Positions 9,110 through 17,445 of a DNA stretch of 64,000 bases are shown piece after piece. The stretch's first letter is position 1, and each line of letters starts with the position of its first letter. The position numbers and the translations under genes were made by a program. Source of the stretch: Caldilineaceae bacterium SB0661_bin_32 (GTDB lineage Bacteria > Chloroflexota > Anaerolineae > Caldilineales > Caldilineaceae). Below the pieces are notes generated by a model that saw only the letters and a program-made list of their open reading frames with translations, had not been told where the DNA came from and searched no databases. The stretch covers positions 1 to 64,000 of the forward strand of contig VXMH01000031.1 in the NCBI GenBank assembly GCA_009841235.1. The letters run 5' to 3'.

Positions 9110-10132
9110 TCAGGGAGTTGGGGCATCCTCCCTGAGCAACCCCTCTGACTTTAACGCCCCCCACAGTTCCCTCGGGACCGGCTTCCGGAGCATGTCGAAG
9201 TTCGTCTGTACGTGGGCAGCCTTAAGCGCGCCGGGAATGATGGCCGACACAATCGGATTGGCCGTCAGGAACTGCAGCGCGGCGCAGGGAAGCGGCGTCT
9301 CATATCGTTTGCAAATCCGCTCGATACGGTCGGTCCTTTCCATCATCTCCGGCGAGGCAGGAGCGTAAAAGTAATGTGCGCCGGGCACAGCGCCGGTGGC
9401 CAGTATTCCAGATGCAAAGACTGCGCCCACAATGATGCTGATTCCCTGCTGTTCGCAAAGGGGGAACTCCTCCTCCAGCATCTCCTGTGTGAGCAGGTTA
9501 TACCCGTAGGCGACCAGGAAAAAGTCCAGATCCACCAGGTCGAGGAATCGGGGTATCATCCCCAACTCGTTGATCCCCGCGCCAACACCCTTTACGAGCC
9601 CGTAACGTCGCAGTTCGTCGAGCGCCCGCCAGCCGCTGGTAAACAGCTGGTTGAGGTAAGCGTTCACGCGAGCCTCTGTCTCGTAAAAGTAGAAATCCAG
9701 GTCGTGAATAACCAGCAGGTCGACATTGGGCAGGCTGAGCCGGTGCAGGCTGTCTTCGTACGAACGCATGATCCCGTCATAACTGTAGTCGACCGTGAAT
9801 TCGAATGGCAATGCCCCTGTAAAGGGACCAGGGTCGAAAGTCTCAAGATCTCTTGCAGGGTGGAAGACCCGCCCCACTTTGGTTGAAAGCACATATTCAT
9901 CGCGCGGTTTCTGTCGCAAGAAGTGGCCGACGCGGTGTTCGCTCTTGCCATTCCCGTAAAATGGAGATGTATCGAATAAGCGAACGCCGACGTCCCAGGC
10001 GGCCTGCAACACGTTTTGTGCTGCACCTTCGTCGAGCGCCTCGAACAGGTCTCCCAGCGGCGCCGTACCCAGTCCGAACTGCGTGACCGAAGTCCCTGTG
10101 CTGCCAATCTCCCTAAGTGGAATGTTGTTCAT
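9110..10132 (-). CDS. Aldo/keto reductase, D-threo-aldose 1-dehydrogenase type
   Basis: NAD(P)-dependent sugar or aldehyde oxidoreductase with a TIM-barrel fold, 340 residues. GLGTAPLGDLF lies near the N-terminus, FDTSPFYGNGKSEHRVG holds the catalytic Asp and Tyr, and LSTKVGRV holds the catalytic Lys. The pattern resembles the fucose/D-threo-aldose dehydrogenase branch. The start at 10132 is chosen because AGGAGG lies seven bases upstream; an in-frame start at 10219 lacks such a site. It is a single gene divergent from the methyltransferase gene. The exact substrate cannot be read from sequence. Confidence 0.85.
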   Translation of the reverse strand: MNNIPLREIGSTGTSVTQFGLGTAPLGDLFEALDEGAAQNVLQAAWDVGVRLFDTSPFYGNGKSEHRVGHFLRQKPRDEYVLSTKVGRVFHPARDLETFDPGPFTGALPFEFTVDYSYDGIMRSYEDSLHRLSLPNVDLLVIHDLDFYFYETEARVNAYLNQLFTSGWRALDELRRYGLVKGVGAGINELGMIPRFLDLVDLDFFLVAYGYNLLTQEMLEEEFPLCEQQGISIIVGAVFASGILATGAVPGAHYFYAPASPEMMERTDRIERICKRYETPLPCAALQFLTANPIVSAIIPGALKAAHVQTNFDMLRKPVPRELWGALKSEGLLREDAPTP

Positions 10133-10369
10133 CGAACGCCCTCCTGGCGAAACTGCTCCAATACGAGAACTTGCAGTCGGCCCGAATGCAAGACTCAAGT
10201 TCGGCCCATCTGATTTCAACTGTGGTTTGAGAACAGCCCTGCCCTTATGTTACTATGAAACTATCTCCTGATACCATTCCGCCCTTGGGGATGGAATACT
10301 GGACTGCTCTCGCCCAGGAATTACAGACCTGTTGCCCCCGAGGCCGCTAAGCCACGGAGATGTCAAACA

Positions 10370-11293
10370 ATGACGAATTCGGAAAGTATGCCTCGCAGTC
10401 GCTCTAAGGATACGAGCAAGACAGCCGTGCTTGTCGCGACGATCCGCGCTGTACATCTGCGCTGGCACGACCCGCCCCACATCTTTGAGGACACCTTTGC
10501 AATGCATATGCTGACGCCCTTTTGGCATGCAGTCGCAAAGTTCAGGCCGCTCAAATGGCTTGTTGGCGATGTTATCCTGGGCGTCTACCGCCCGGTCTAC
10601 CCTGCGGTCGTCCTACGCTCACGCTATACCGAGGACCAGCTGGTTGATGCAATCGACTCAGGCACGAAACAGTATGTGATTCTCGGCGCCGGCCACGATA
10701 CTTTCGCCCTCCGTCGCAAGGATCTTGCCGGAAAAGTTCGCGTCTTTGAAGTGGACCACCCGGCTACACAGGACGTGAAAAAGCAGCGCATTCTCAAGGC
10801 AAACGGAAGCATCCCTGATAATCTCACCCTTGTTCCAGTCGACTTTGAGGTTGACCGGCTCGATGAGGAGCTCGCAAAAGCAGGCTTCGACTCCCAAATG
10901 CCTGCATTCTACTCCTGGCTTGGCGTAACATACTACCTCACCCCCGAGGCCATACGTGATACCCTGGACCGGGTCGCGGCAACGTCTGCACCGGGAAGTC
11001 GTATCGTCTTTGACTTCAAAATCGCCAAACACATGATGTCCACGGAATGGCGAACGCTCTGCGAAAAGATGGAAGCTTTCGTGGCGCGCCGGGGAGAACC
11101 CATGCTGACCGACTTTACGCCGCAGTCGCTTAGCGACATGATGGCCCGCCACGGCTACACTGAAGTAGAGATGATGCCGCCCGAGGAGCAGCGGCGGCGC
11201 TATCTGGGAGAACGTACCGACATAGAGCCGACGGCTTTCTTCCACTTTGCCCACTTCGCCACGAAACAGCCCACTGAAGGGGAGTCGGCCTGA
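10370..11293 (+). CDS. Class I SAM-dependent methyltransferase, leucine carboxyl methyltransferase-like
   Basis: A 307-residue protein of the family with PPM/LCM-type fold (TIGR00027 group). YVILGAGHDTFALR (about residues 97-110) is the SAM-binding glycine motif, followed by FEVDHPATQDVKKQRI, in which the acidic residue contacts the SAM ribose. WLGVTYYLTPEAI (about 183) is also typical. A weak GGAGA lies before ATG 10370. Members may make natural products or modify small acids; the substrate is unknown. It stands alone and diverges from the aldo/keto reductase. Confidence 0.85.
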   Translation: MTNSESMPRSRSKDTSKTAVLVATIRAVHLRWHDPPHIFEDTFAMHMLTPFWHAVAKFRPLKWLVGDVILGVYRPVYPAVVLRSRYTEDQLVDAIDSGTKQYVILGAGHDTFALRRKDLAGKVRVFEVDHPATQDVKKQRILKANGSIPDNLTLVPVDFEVDRLDEELAKAGFDSQMPAFYSWLGVTYYLTPEAIRDTLDRVAATSAPGSRIVFDFKIAKHMMSTEWRTLCEKMEAFVARRGEPMLTDFTPQSLSDMMARHGYTEVEMMPPEEQRRRYLGERTDIEPTAFFHFAHFATKQPTEGESA

Positions 11294-12018
11294 CGAGGAC
11301 TCAGATAAAGAAAGGCGGCAATTGAGGCAGCGGCCGGAAGGGTGCCCCGGCAGCGGCGCAACTGATTGGATCCTTATAGACCTGATGCTATAGTACCGCT
11401 ATGGTGAAACAGAATTGAACTGAGAGCGACAAAGTTACTGAGTTCAAGTTTCATCCGCACGGAGAGAAGAAATGCAACATTCAAGAAACGAGGCTGGTTC
11501 TCTGTGTGTCCACCACTTCCTTGAACTAGAATACTCAAGAAAGACGCAGATTCACTCTTTTATCCGTGGGGTTGGCTCAGTGGCCGTCTTAATGCCTGGT
11601 GCAACCCCCATAATGGGGCGTAGCAAGGTCGGCTCTCTTGCTGAAACCGGCAACAGAGTCGCAGAAACCTGGTCAAGAGCATTTGTTTCGGCCAAGGCGT
11701 AAGCTCCTTTTTCGCAGAAAGTTGACTCAGTGGACAATCCCCCTGCAATCACCCCGGATGACGACTCAGTCACAGTTGGTGACACAGTAGATGATCAGGA
11801 ACTTCGCCGTTCAGTCTCTGCTTCTCTATTTACTGGACCTATTCATCTTCACAATTCCTGTCTCCTGTACCTCAGTCACTTCAACCTCCCGAAGGTGATC
11901 CAGGCGAATCAATAAAATGACCAACTAAGGTCACTTTGTTAGCTCGCATCACAGTTTGATCCTGCAATGTTTCTCCATTTCTTCGGATGCCGTTCGAAAA
12001 GAAAGCTGTTTGCAGACC
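11294..12018. other. Gene-poor stretch of about 725 bases
   Basis: No recognisable gene apart from a doubtful small frame at 11472-11702. The region is more AT-rich than its surroundings toward its right end (11800-11960). No repeat, tRNA or terminator with a clear T-run was found. It may be a decayed gene, but nothing in it can be matched to a family. Confidence 0.5.
11472..11702 (+). CDS. Possible small protein, unrecognised
   Basis: A 76-residue frame whose ATG is preceded by GGAG at a good distance (seven bases) with the purine stretch GGAGAGAAGAA. The product has no clear hydrophobic helix or known motif; the C-terminal half is rich in Gly, Ala, Val and Ser. The ribosome-binding site is the only positive evidence. 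It could equally be noise in a non-coding stretch. Confidence 0.25.
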   Translation: MQHSRNEAGSLCVHHFLELEYSRKTQIHSFIRGVGSVAVLMPGATPIMGRSKVGSLAETGNRVAETWSRAFVSAKA

Positions 12019-12657
12019 ATGACACTACCACCTGCTCCCCACGCCGACGAATGGCTGCTTGACAATTCGCAGATGCGGCGGTTCATCAGTGCTGTAAACG
12101 CCACACGTGCGCGCGAATCGGACCCACACAAAATCGTTGCCGCTGTGCGTCCGGAGTTCATAAGTCTTCTGGCTGATCCCGCTTGGCTGCCGCGAAAGTT
12201 CCAGCAACCATCCACTGAGAGCGGCATGGGCGGCGGCATCGGCATGTGGTTGCTCTATCGTGCAGGCGATGGCGGCCTGGCCTTTTCGGCCCTGGTTGTA
12301 CCCCCAGGGGCCCAGACTCCCGTGCATGACCATCTCGCTTGGGGACTTGTCGGTCTGTACAAGGGTGAGCAGGAAGAAGAGGTCTTTACCCGTCAGGACG
12401 ACGGCCGCGACGAATCCCACGCCAAATTGACCCTTTCAGTGCGCCAAATGCTGCGGCCGGGCGACCTCTACGAGCTACTGCCGGAAAATGATATCCATCG
12501 CGTGCGCACGACAAGCGCCGACACTTCGGTTTCGCTCCACCTGTTGGGCAACGACAATGGCTGCATTTGGCGCCACCGTTTCGACCCGGAAACCGACTCC
12601 GCGCAGCCTTTCCGCTCCGGGTGGCTCAATGTGGATTGCAAGGACGGCGGCGGCTGA
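12019..12657 (+). CDS. Cysteine dioxygenase-like cupin protein
   Basis: A 212-residue double-stranded beta-helix protein resembling cysteine/3-mercaptopropionate dioxygenases. The metal-binding signature is PVHDHLAWGLVGLYKGEQEEE (about residues 98-118), with His-x-His and a downstream acidic residue; a third His is in ENDIHRV (about 157). Such enzymes use non-haem iron to oxidise thiols. ATG 12019 is preferred over a TTG 63 bases earlier. It precedes the aldolase gene by 161 bases on the same strand, so they may share a transcript. The substrate is not determined. Confidence 0.75.
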   Translation: MTLPPAPHADEWLLDNSQMRRFISAVNATRARESDPHKIVAAVRPEFISLLADPAWLPRKFQQPSTESGMGGGIGMWLLYRAGDGGLAFSALVVPPGAQTPVHDHLAWGLVGLYKGEQEEEVFTRQDDGRDESHAKLTLSVRQMLRPGDLYELLPENDIHRVRTTSADTSVSLHLLGNDNGCIWRHRFDPETDSAQPFRSGWLNVDCKDGGG

Positions 12658-12818
12658 ACTGCGGTCGCGCCGAATAGCAATCTCCTGTCGTATCGCCCGG
12701 CAAAAGACACTGGACGCCGTTTTGTCATCATCGACGCGCACACACAATGCACCTGCGGTGAACTGGATTTCCATCTGGCTGGAAAACAATGAAGCACCAT
12801 CCCTCACAGGAGATATTC

Positions 12819-13700
12819 ATGGCCAACCGTGTTAACCGAGCGATCCAACTGCTGGACCAGGGCCAGCCGATATATTACACAGGTGGGCATACCGGCCACG
12901 TTCTCACACACGAACAGGGACTCAAGGATGCAGCAATCTGGTCGGACTATATCAACGTAGGGATGGAGCATGGCTCCTTCGACATGGGCGGCCTGGAGAG
13001 TTACATGCAAGGGCTTGTGGAAGGCGGCCCAACGGCCAGCGGGCACCGTACGCCCACCGTTATCGTCGAGGCCCCCGTCGAAGGAACTTCGGCCGAAATC
13101 GTCCGCTACAACGCCTGGCAGTTCCGCCAGATTCTGGCGCGGGGCGTCCATGGCATTCTGCTCTGTCAGGCGGAGACGCCCGAAGCGGTCGCCGCTTTTG
13201 TCGAATCTTGCCGCTATCCGATCAATCGAACTGGTGTAGGTCAGGGACTGCAAGCCGGTCGCCGCGGCGTCGGCTCGGAGCCGACCGCTTCCGCCGTCTG
13301 GGGCATCGACTATGCCGCCTACCTCGACAAGGCCGACCCGTGGCCCCTTAACCCTGAGGGCGAGCTGTTGTTGGGACTGAAGATCGAGTCGGCCGCCGCG
13401 TTGCCTCGCATCGAAGAGATCCTGGCTGTTCCCGGAATCGGATTTGCCGAGATGGGACCTGGCGACCTGAGCATCTCTCTGGGCTATCGCAAGCGTCCGC
13501 CGGAATTTCCACCCGAGATGCAGGAAGCGAGCGATCGCGTGCAAGCGGCCTGCGAGGCCAACGGCGTTGCCTTTCTGCAGCCGGCAAACGCGGAGAATAT
13601 CGCGCAAAGAATCGACGCCGGCGTGCGCGTCATCGGCGGCCACGATCCGGAAACTGCCCGTGTCGGCCGGGCTCACACTGAGCGTCAGATGCCTGTCTGA
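12819..13700 (+). CDS. HpcH/HpaI-family aldolase
   Basis: Predicted class II metal-dependent aldolase or lyase of the 2-keto-3-deoxy sugar acid or 4-hydroxy-2-oxo acid type, 293 residues. FDMGGLESYMQGL and VEAPVEGTSAEIVRYNAWQF match early family regions. GLKIESAAALPRIEEILAVP holds the metal-binding Glu, and GFAEMGPGDLSISLG holds the second acidic ligand. AGGAG lies six bases before ATG 12819, which rules against the in-frame ATG at 12789. It is followed 75 bases later by a solute-binding protein, which hints at uptake and use of an organic acid or amino acid. Confidence 0.85.
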   Translation: MANRVNRAIQLLDQGQPIYYTGGHTGHVLTHEQGLKDAAIWSDYINVGMEHGSFDMGGLESYMQGLVEGGPTASGHRTPTVIVEAPVEGTSAEIVRYNAWQFRQILARGVHGILLCQAETPEAVAAFVESCRYPINRTGVGQGLQAGRRGVGSEPTASAVWGIDYAAYLDKADPWPLNPEGELLLGLKIESAAALPRIEEILAVPGIGFAEMGPGDLSISLGYRKRPPEFPPEMQEASDRVQAACEANGVAFLQPANAENIAQRIDAGVRVIGGHDPETARVGRAHTERQMPV

Positions 13701-13774
13701 GACCTGTCACCGGAAGGCCGAGGCCGCGCAATGCAATTCAGTTCAGCTATTCGCAATACCAGAACGGAGAACCT

Positions 13775-15409
13775 ATGAATACGCTAATTGGTGGGATTTT
13801 GCGCCCCGTAGTCATCTTTCTACTGCTGGCGCTGGCGTTGAGCGCCTGTGTCCCCGCGGCGCCCTCCCCAGCATCTGGTGATTCCGGCGCGCACTCTTCA
13901 GATGTGGATTCGGTTTCCCCCGCCGGCATGCACAACGTCGTCTACGACAGTCTGCCGGACATGGGCGGTGCGGAAGTGGTTGCGGTAACGGGCAACGACT
14001 ACATACCGCTCAACTTTATCGATCCGGCGAGCGGCGAGGCCGTCGGCTGGGAATACGATGCGGTCAACGAGATCTGCCGCCGCCTCAACTGTGTCGTCAA
14101 CTGGCAGGTCACCTCGTGGGAGGCGATGATCCAGGCCGTCGCCGAGGGACAGTTCGACGTCGGCATGGACGGCATCACGATCACGGCTGAACGGGCCGAA
14201 GTCGTGGATTTTTCCGACGCCTACATGACCAGCCAGCAGTTCATGCTGGTTCGGGCCGGCGAGGAGCGTTTCGATTCACCCGAAGCATTCGCGGCCGACG
14301 GGTCGCTGCTGATCGGTGCGCAGGCGGGCACGACCGGCTTCTACACCGCCGTGTACGACATTCTTGACGGCGATGAGGCGAACCCGCGCATCCAGCTGCT
14401 CGACAGCTTCGGGGCATCGGTGCAGGCGCTGATCGCCGGAGATGTAGACATGGTGCTGGTGGACGCTGCCTCGGGTCGCGGCTACATTGGGGCCAACCCT
14501 GAGAAACTGAAGATCGTGGGCGAAGCGCTTGCGACCGAGGATTTCGGCTTCATCTTCACGCCCGGCAGCGCTTGGACTGCGCCCTTCAATGCCGCCTTGG
14601 CCACCATGAAGGCTGACGGGTATCTGGACTATCTGAATACCCGCTGGTTTTTCCTCACGGATCCCAACGCCGCGGACATCTACGACAGTCTGCCGGACAT
14701 GGGTGGGGCGGAAGTGGTGGCGGTAACGGGCAACGACTACATACCGCTCAACTTCATCGATCCGGCGAGCGGCGAGGCTGTCGGCTGGGAATATGATGCG
14801 GTCAACGAGATCTGCCGCCGCCTCAACTGTGTCGTCAACTGGCAGGTCACCTCGTGGGAGGCGATGATCCAGGCCGTCGCCGAGGGACAGTTCGACGTCG
14901 GCATGGACGGCATCACGATCACGGCTGAACGGGCCGAAGTCGTGGATTTTTCCGACGCCTACATGACCAGCCAGCAGTTCATGCTGGTTCGGGCCGGCGA
15001 GGAGCGTTTCGATTCACCCGAAGCATTCGCGGCCGACGGGTCGCTGCTGATCGGTGCGCAGGCGGGCACGACCGGCTTCTACACCGCCGTGTACGACATT
15101 CTTGACGGCGATGAGGCGAACCCGCGCATCCAGCTGCTCGACAGCTTCGGGGCATCGGTGCAGGCGCTGATCGCCGGAGATGTCGACATGGTGCTGGTGG
15201 ACGCCGCCTCGGGCCGCGGCTACATTGGGGCCAACCCGGAGAAACTCAAAATCGTGGGCGAAGCGCTTGCGACCGAGGAATTTGGCTTCATCTTCACACC
15301 CGGCAGCGCCTGGACTGCGCCCTTCAACGCCGCCATTCAGACCATTCTGGCGGACGGCTACAATGAATACCTGAACGTAAAGTGGTTCTTCCTGTACGAT
15401 CCGAACTAA
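13775..15409 (+). CDS. Solute-binding lipoprotein with two fused tandem binding domains
   Basis: Extracytoplasmic binding protein for an amino-acid-type ABC transporter. A lipoprotein signal peptide ends in LSAC (Cys25), followed by a Ser/Pro linker. Then come two family 3 binding domains, about residues 57-302 and 303-544. Each has NDYIPLNFID, the amphipathic GWEYDAVNEICRRL and VGMDGITITAERAEVVDFS. The repeat period is exactly 738 bases (246 codons), and most of the two copies are identical at DNA level. CGGAGA lies six bases before the ATG. The usual family protein has one such domain. The permease gene follows. Confidence 0.92.
   Translation: MNTLIGGILRPVVIFLLLALALSACVPAAPSPASGDSGAHSSDVDSVSPAGMHNVVYDSLPDMGGAEVVAVTGNDYIPLNFIDPASGEAVGWEYDAVNEICRRLNCVVNWQVTSWEAMIQAVAEGQFDVGMDGITITAERAEVVDFSDAYMTSQQFMLVRAGEERFDSPEAFAADGSLLIGAQAGTTGFYTAVYDILDGDEANPRIQLLDSFGASVQALIAGDVDMVLVDAASGRGYIGANPEKLKIVGEALATEDFGFIFTPGSAWTAPFNAALATMKADGYLDYLNTRWFFLTDPNAADIYDSLPDMGGAEVVAVTGNDYIPLNFIDPASGEAVGWEYDAVNEICRRLNCVVNWQVTSWEAMIQAVAEGQFDVGMDGITITAERAEVVDFSDAYMTSQQFMLVRAGEERFDSPEAFAADGSLLIGAQAGTTGFYTAVYDILDGDEANPRIQLLDSFGASVQALIAGDVDMVLVDAASGRGYIGANPEKLKIVGEALATEEFGFIFTPGSAWTAPFNAAIQTILADGYNEYLNVKWFFLYDPN
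13943..14680 (+). repeat. First copy of the 738-base coding repeat
   Basis: Pairs with 14681-15409. Bases 14057-14445 are identical to 14795-15183 (389 bases). Differences left of this block and just right of it are synonymous. Only about the last 35 codons differ in protein sequence. Confidence 0.95.
14681..15409 (+). repeat. Second copy of the 738-base coding repeat
   Basis: Second binding domain. It lies in frame with the first, joined at the ADI-YDSLPDMGG boundary with no linker beyond two or three residues. Confidence 0.95.
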
Positions 15410-15416
15410 GTCGATT

Positions 15417-15465
15417 TCGAGCGAAGGGAGAGTAGTTGACGAGATACCTCTCTCCCTTTGCTCGA
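15417..15465 (+). terminator. Hairpin between binding protein and permease genes
   Basis: A 16-base stem (15417-15432 with 15450-15465, one mismatch as G-T) encloses a 17-base loop and is followed by TTTCT. It may act as a partial terminator or protect the 3' end of the upstream message, which would give more binding protein than permease. Confidence 0.6.
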
Positions 15466-15487
15466 TTTCTAACGGCTCTCCGCAAAC

Positions 15488-16345
15488 GTGGCAGCAGTTG
15501 ATTCCACCTCAGGGCAACTCCGGCGTTCGCCAGCCGACTACTTAGCGCGCCTGCCCTACTGGCTCCTCTTGGCGCTGCTTCTGGGCGCGCTGCTCCTCTG
15601 GAGCTTGCTGGCCGACGAAGACTACAATCTGATCTTCAACGCCGTATCCAAAGGTGTCGGCGTAACTCTGTACGTCTGCCTGATCTCTTTTGGAATGGCT
15701 CTGTTGGTCGGTCTGGCCTTCGGCCTGGCCCGCGTGTCCCGTAATCGCTTGATCTACGAGGCCGCGTCCTTCTATGTAGAGATCATCCGCGGCGTCCCGA
15801 TGTTGGTAATTCTCTTTTACATTGCCTTCGTAGGCGCCCCGGGGCTCGTGGATCTGTTCAACTGGGTGGGTGGCGAACTGCAGGAGCTGGGACTCGGTCC
15901 GGTGGGGAAGCCGCTGGCCGAGTTCGGCATCCGGCGGCTCTCCTTTACCAGCCGCGCCGTACTGGCGCTGGTTATCGGCTACAGCGCGTTTATCGCTGAG
16001 ATCTTCAGGGCAGGAATCGAGAGCGTGGAACGAGGCCAGATGGAGGCGGCGCTCAGCCTCGGCATGAGCCGGGGCCAAGCCATGCGCTACGTAATCTTGC
16101 CGCAAGCGATTCGGCGAGTCCTGCCGCCGCTGGGCAACGACTTCATCGCCATGCTGAAGGACTCGGCGCTGGTCTCAGTTCTGGGTGTGCAGGACATCAC
16201 CCAGCTGGGCAGGCTCTACGCAACCAGTACGTTCCGCTTCTTCGAAACGTATAATGTCGTCGCTTTCCTCTATCTGGTAATGACGATTGGACTGTCGCTG
16301 GTTGTACGATTCTGGGAAAAACGCAACCCACTCAACGAGCGATAA
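15488..16345 (+). CDS. Amino-acid-type ABC transporter permease
   Basis: Inner-membrane permease of the His/Glu/polar amino acid family, 285 residues. It has about five helices. [16 protein letters not shown] is the typical start of the core, and the EAA loop is visible in [24 protein letters not shown] (about residues 181-204). The long cytoplasmic N-terminus (about 30 residues) precedes the first helix. The start is GTG 15488. It follows the binding protein by 78 bases that include a hairpin. No ATPase gene is adjacent, so the ATPase must be encoded elsewhere if the system works. Confidence 0.9.
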   Translation: MAAVDSTSGQLRRSPADYLARLPYWLLLALLLGALLLWSLLADEDYNLIFNAVSKGVGVTLYVCLISFGMALLVGLAFGLARVSRNRLIYEAASFYVEIIRGVPMLVILFYIAFVGAPGLVDLFNWVGGELQELGLGPVGKPLAEFGIRRLSFTSRAVLALVIGYSAFIAEIFRAGIESVERGQMEAALSLGMSRGQAMRYVILPQAIRRVLPPLGNDFIAMLKDSALVSVLGVQDITQLGRLYATSTFRFFETYNVVAFLYLVMTIGLSLVVRFWEKRNPLNER

Positions 16346-16459
16346 CGGCGGAAGCCAGCCGCTGCCGTAGCCGCTCCGGAAGAAGAAGGGACCTGTTGTC
16401 AGGTTGAGCTGGAACTCGGCGCCGACAGAGACCGGCCGGCCCGTTATCGAGAAACGAAT

Positions 16460-16852
16460 CTACTGATCTCGATCGACCTGGTGTTCGGAGATATCTATCT
16501 CGCCCTCGTATACGAGCGCGTCGTCCCCTTCCTCTCCTGTGCTAATGCGGATGATGTTTTCCACCGGACAGATGAAAATGGCGCCGTCACCTTGAGTGCC
16601 GGTAGCCGCAGTCCTCTGAATGGTCTCCACCACCTGTCCAACCTCTTCTTCGCTTACAACAAGATTCATCTGAATACGGGGCAAAGTGTCGACGACGTAA
16701 GTGCTGTGCCGTCCGGCAAGTTTGATTCCGCTCTGACGGCCGTGCCCCTGGACTTCGACAGTATCGATAGCGGGGACACCAATCTCAATCAGAGCCAGCC
16801 TGACACTGTCCAGCTTCTCATGTCGGATGTACGCTTCGATCTTTTTGAACAC
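16460..16852 (-). CDS. glnB: P-II family nitrogen regulatory protein (second of a tandem pair)
   Basis: A trimeric signal protein that senses 2-oxoglutarate and adenine nucleotides and controls targets such as AmtB. It is 130 residues. The N-terminus MFKKIEAYIRHEKLDSVR, the T-loop region (GHGRQSGIKLAGRHSTY) and the B-loop TGTQGDGAIF are present, and the tyrosine equivalent to Tyr51 is conserved. The T-loop is unlike the classic KGHTELYRGAEY pattern. The start is GTG with AGGAG nine bases upstream. It is downstream of a close paralog and amtB on the same strand. Confidence 0.92.
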   Translation of the reverse strand: MFKKIEAYIRHEKLDSVRLALIEIGVPAIDTVEVQGHGRQSGIKLAGRHSTYVVDTLPRIQMNLVVSEEEVGQVVETIQRTAATGTQGDGAIFICPVENIIRISTGEEGDDALVYEGEIDISEHQVDRDQ

Positions 16853-16911
16853 CGCCCTTTCTCCTGTGTGTTGAAAGGAACTCTTGCGTCACGTGGCAGC
16901 AAAGAGTCGAT

Positions 16912-17355
16912 TCATTCATCAATTCTGTACTTCCTTTCCAGGAAGAACGCAAAGAAATCGCTGAGATCAGGGGGAGCCGAGAGAAATCCTTGAATGTCGA
17001 TGTCTCCTTCATAGACCAGCACGTCGGCCCCTACTTCTCCGGTGCTTACTCGCATGATGTTGTCAACCGGACAGATATAGATGGCGCCGTCGCCCTGCTT
17101 TCCGGTAGCGGCCGTCTCTCTGATCGTCTCTACGATCCGAGTGACGTCATCCTCACTCACGACCACGGTCAGACGAAGACGGGGTAACGTATCGACTGTG
17201 TAGCTGCTGTGCCGTCCGGCCAACTTGATGCCGGTCTGCCTGCCGTGTCCCTGCACCTCGACTGTATCTATGGCGGGAACGCCGATCTCTACCAATGCCG
17301 ACCTGACGTCAGTCAACTTCTCAAGTCGAATGTAGGCTTCAACCTTCTTGAGCAT
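16912..17355 (-). CDS. glnK: P-II family nitrogen regulatory protein (first of a tandem pair)
   Basis: A 147-residue P-II protein close in sequence to its downstream neighbour, with the same T-loop (GHGRQTGIKLAGRHSSY) and B-loop (TGKQGDGAIY). After about residue 112 it has an extra C-terminal tail of about 35 residues that ends with several Phe and charged residues. The start at 17355 is chosen for the MLKKVEAYIR N-terminus and a GGAG-containing purine stretch. It follows amtB by 204 bases that hold a hairpin. The symbol glnK is by position next to amtB. Confidence 0.9.
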   Translation of the reverse strand: MLKKVEAYIRLEKLTDVRSALVEIGVPAIDTVEVQGHGRQTGIKLAGRHSSYTVDTLPRLRLTVVVSEDDVTRIVETIRETAATGKQGDGAIYICPVDNIMRVSTGEVGADVLVYEGDIDIQGFLSAPPDLSDFFAFFLERKYRIDE

Positions 17356-17402
17356 CTCTCCTCTCCCCTCCATCGAAAGAGGAGTTTCCCGCAGTCTTAG
17401 GC

Positions 17403-17430
17403 AGGGTCGTGCGACCGACCGCACGACCCT
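17403..17430 (-). other. Perfect hairpin between amtB and the first P-II gene
   Basis: An 11-base perfect stem (17403-17413 with 17420-17430) and a 6-base loop. No T-run follows on the minus strand, so a simple terminator is unlikely. It may set mRNA stability or processing between amtB and the P-II genes. Confidence 0.6.
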
Positions 17431-17445
17431 GAAGCAAGAAGGAGT

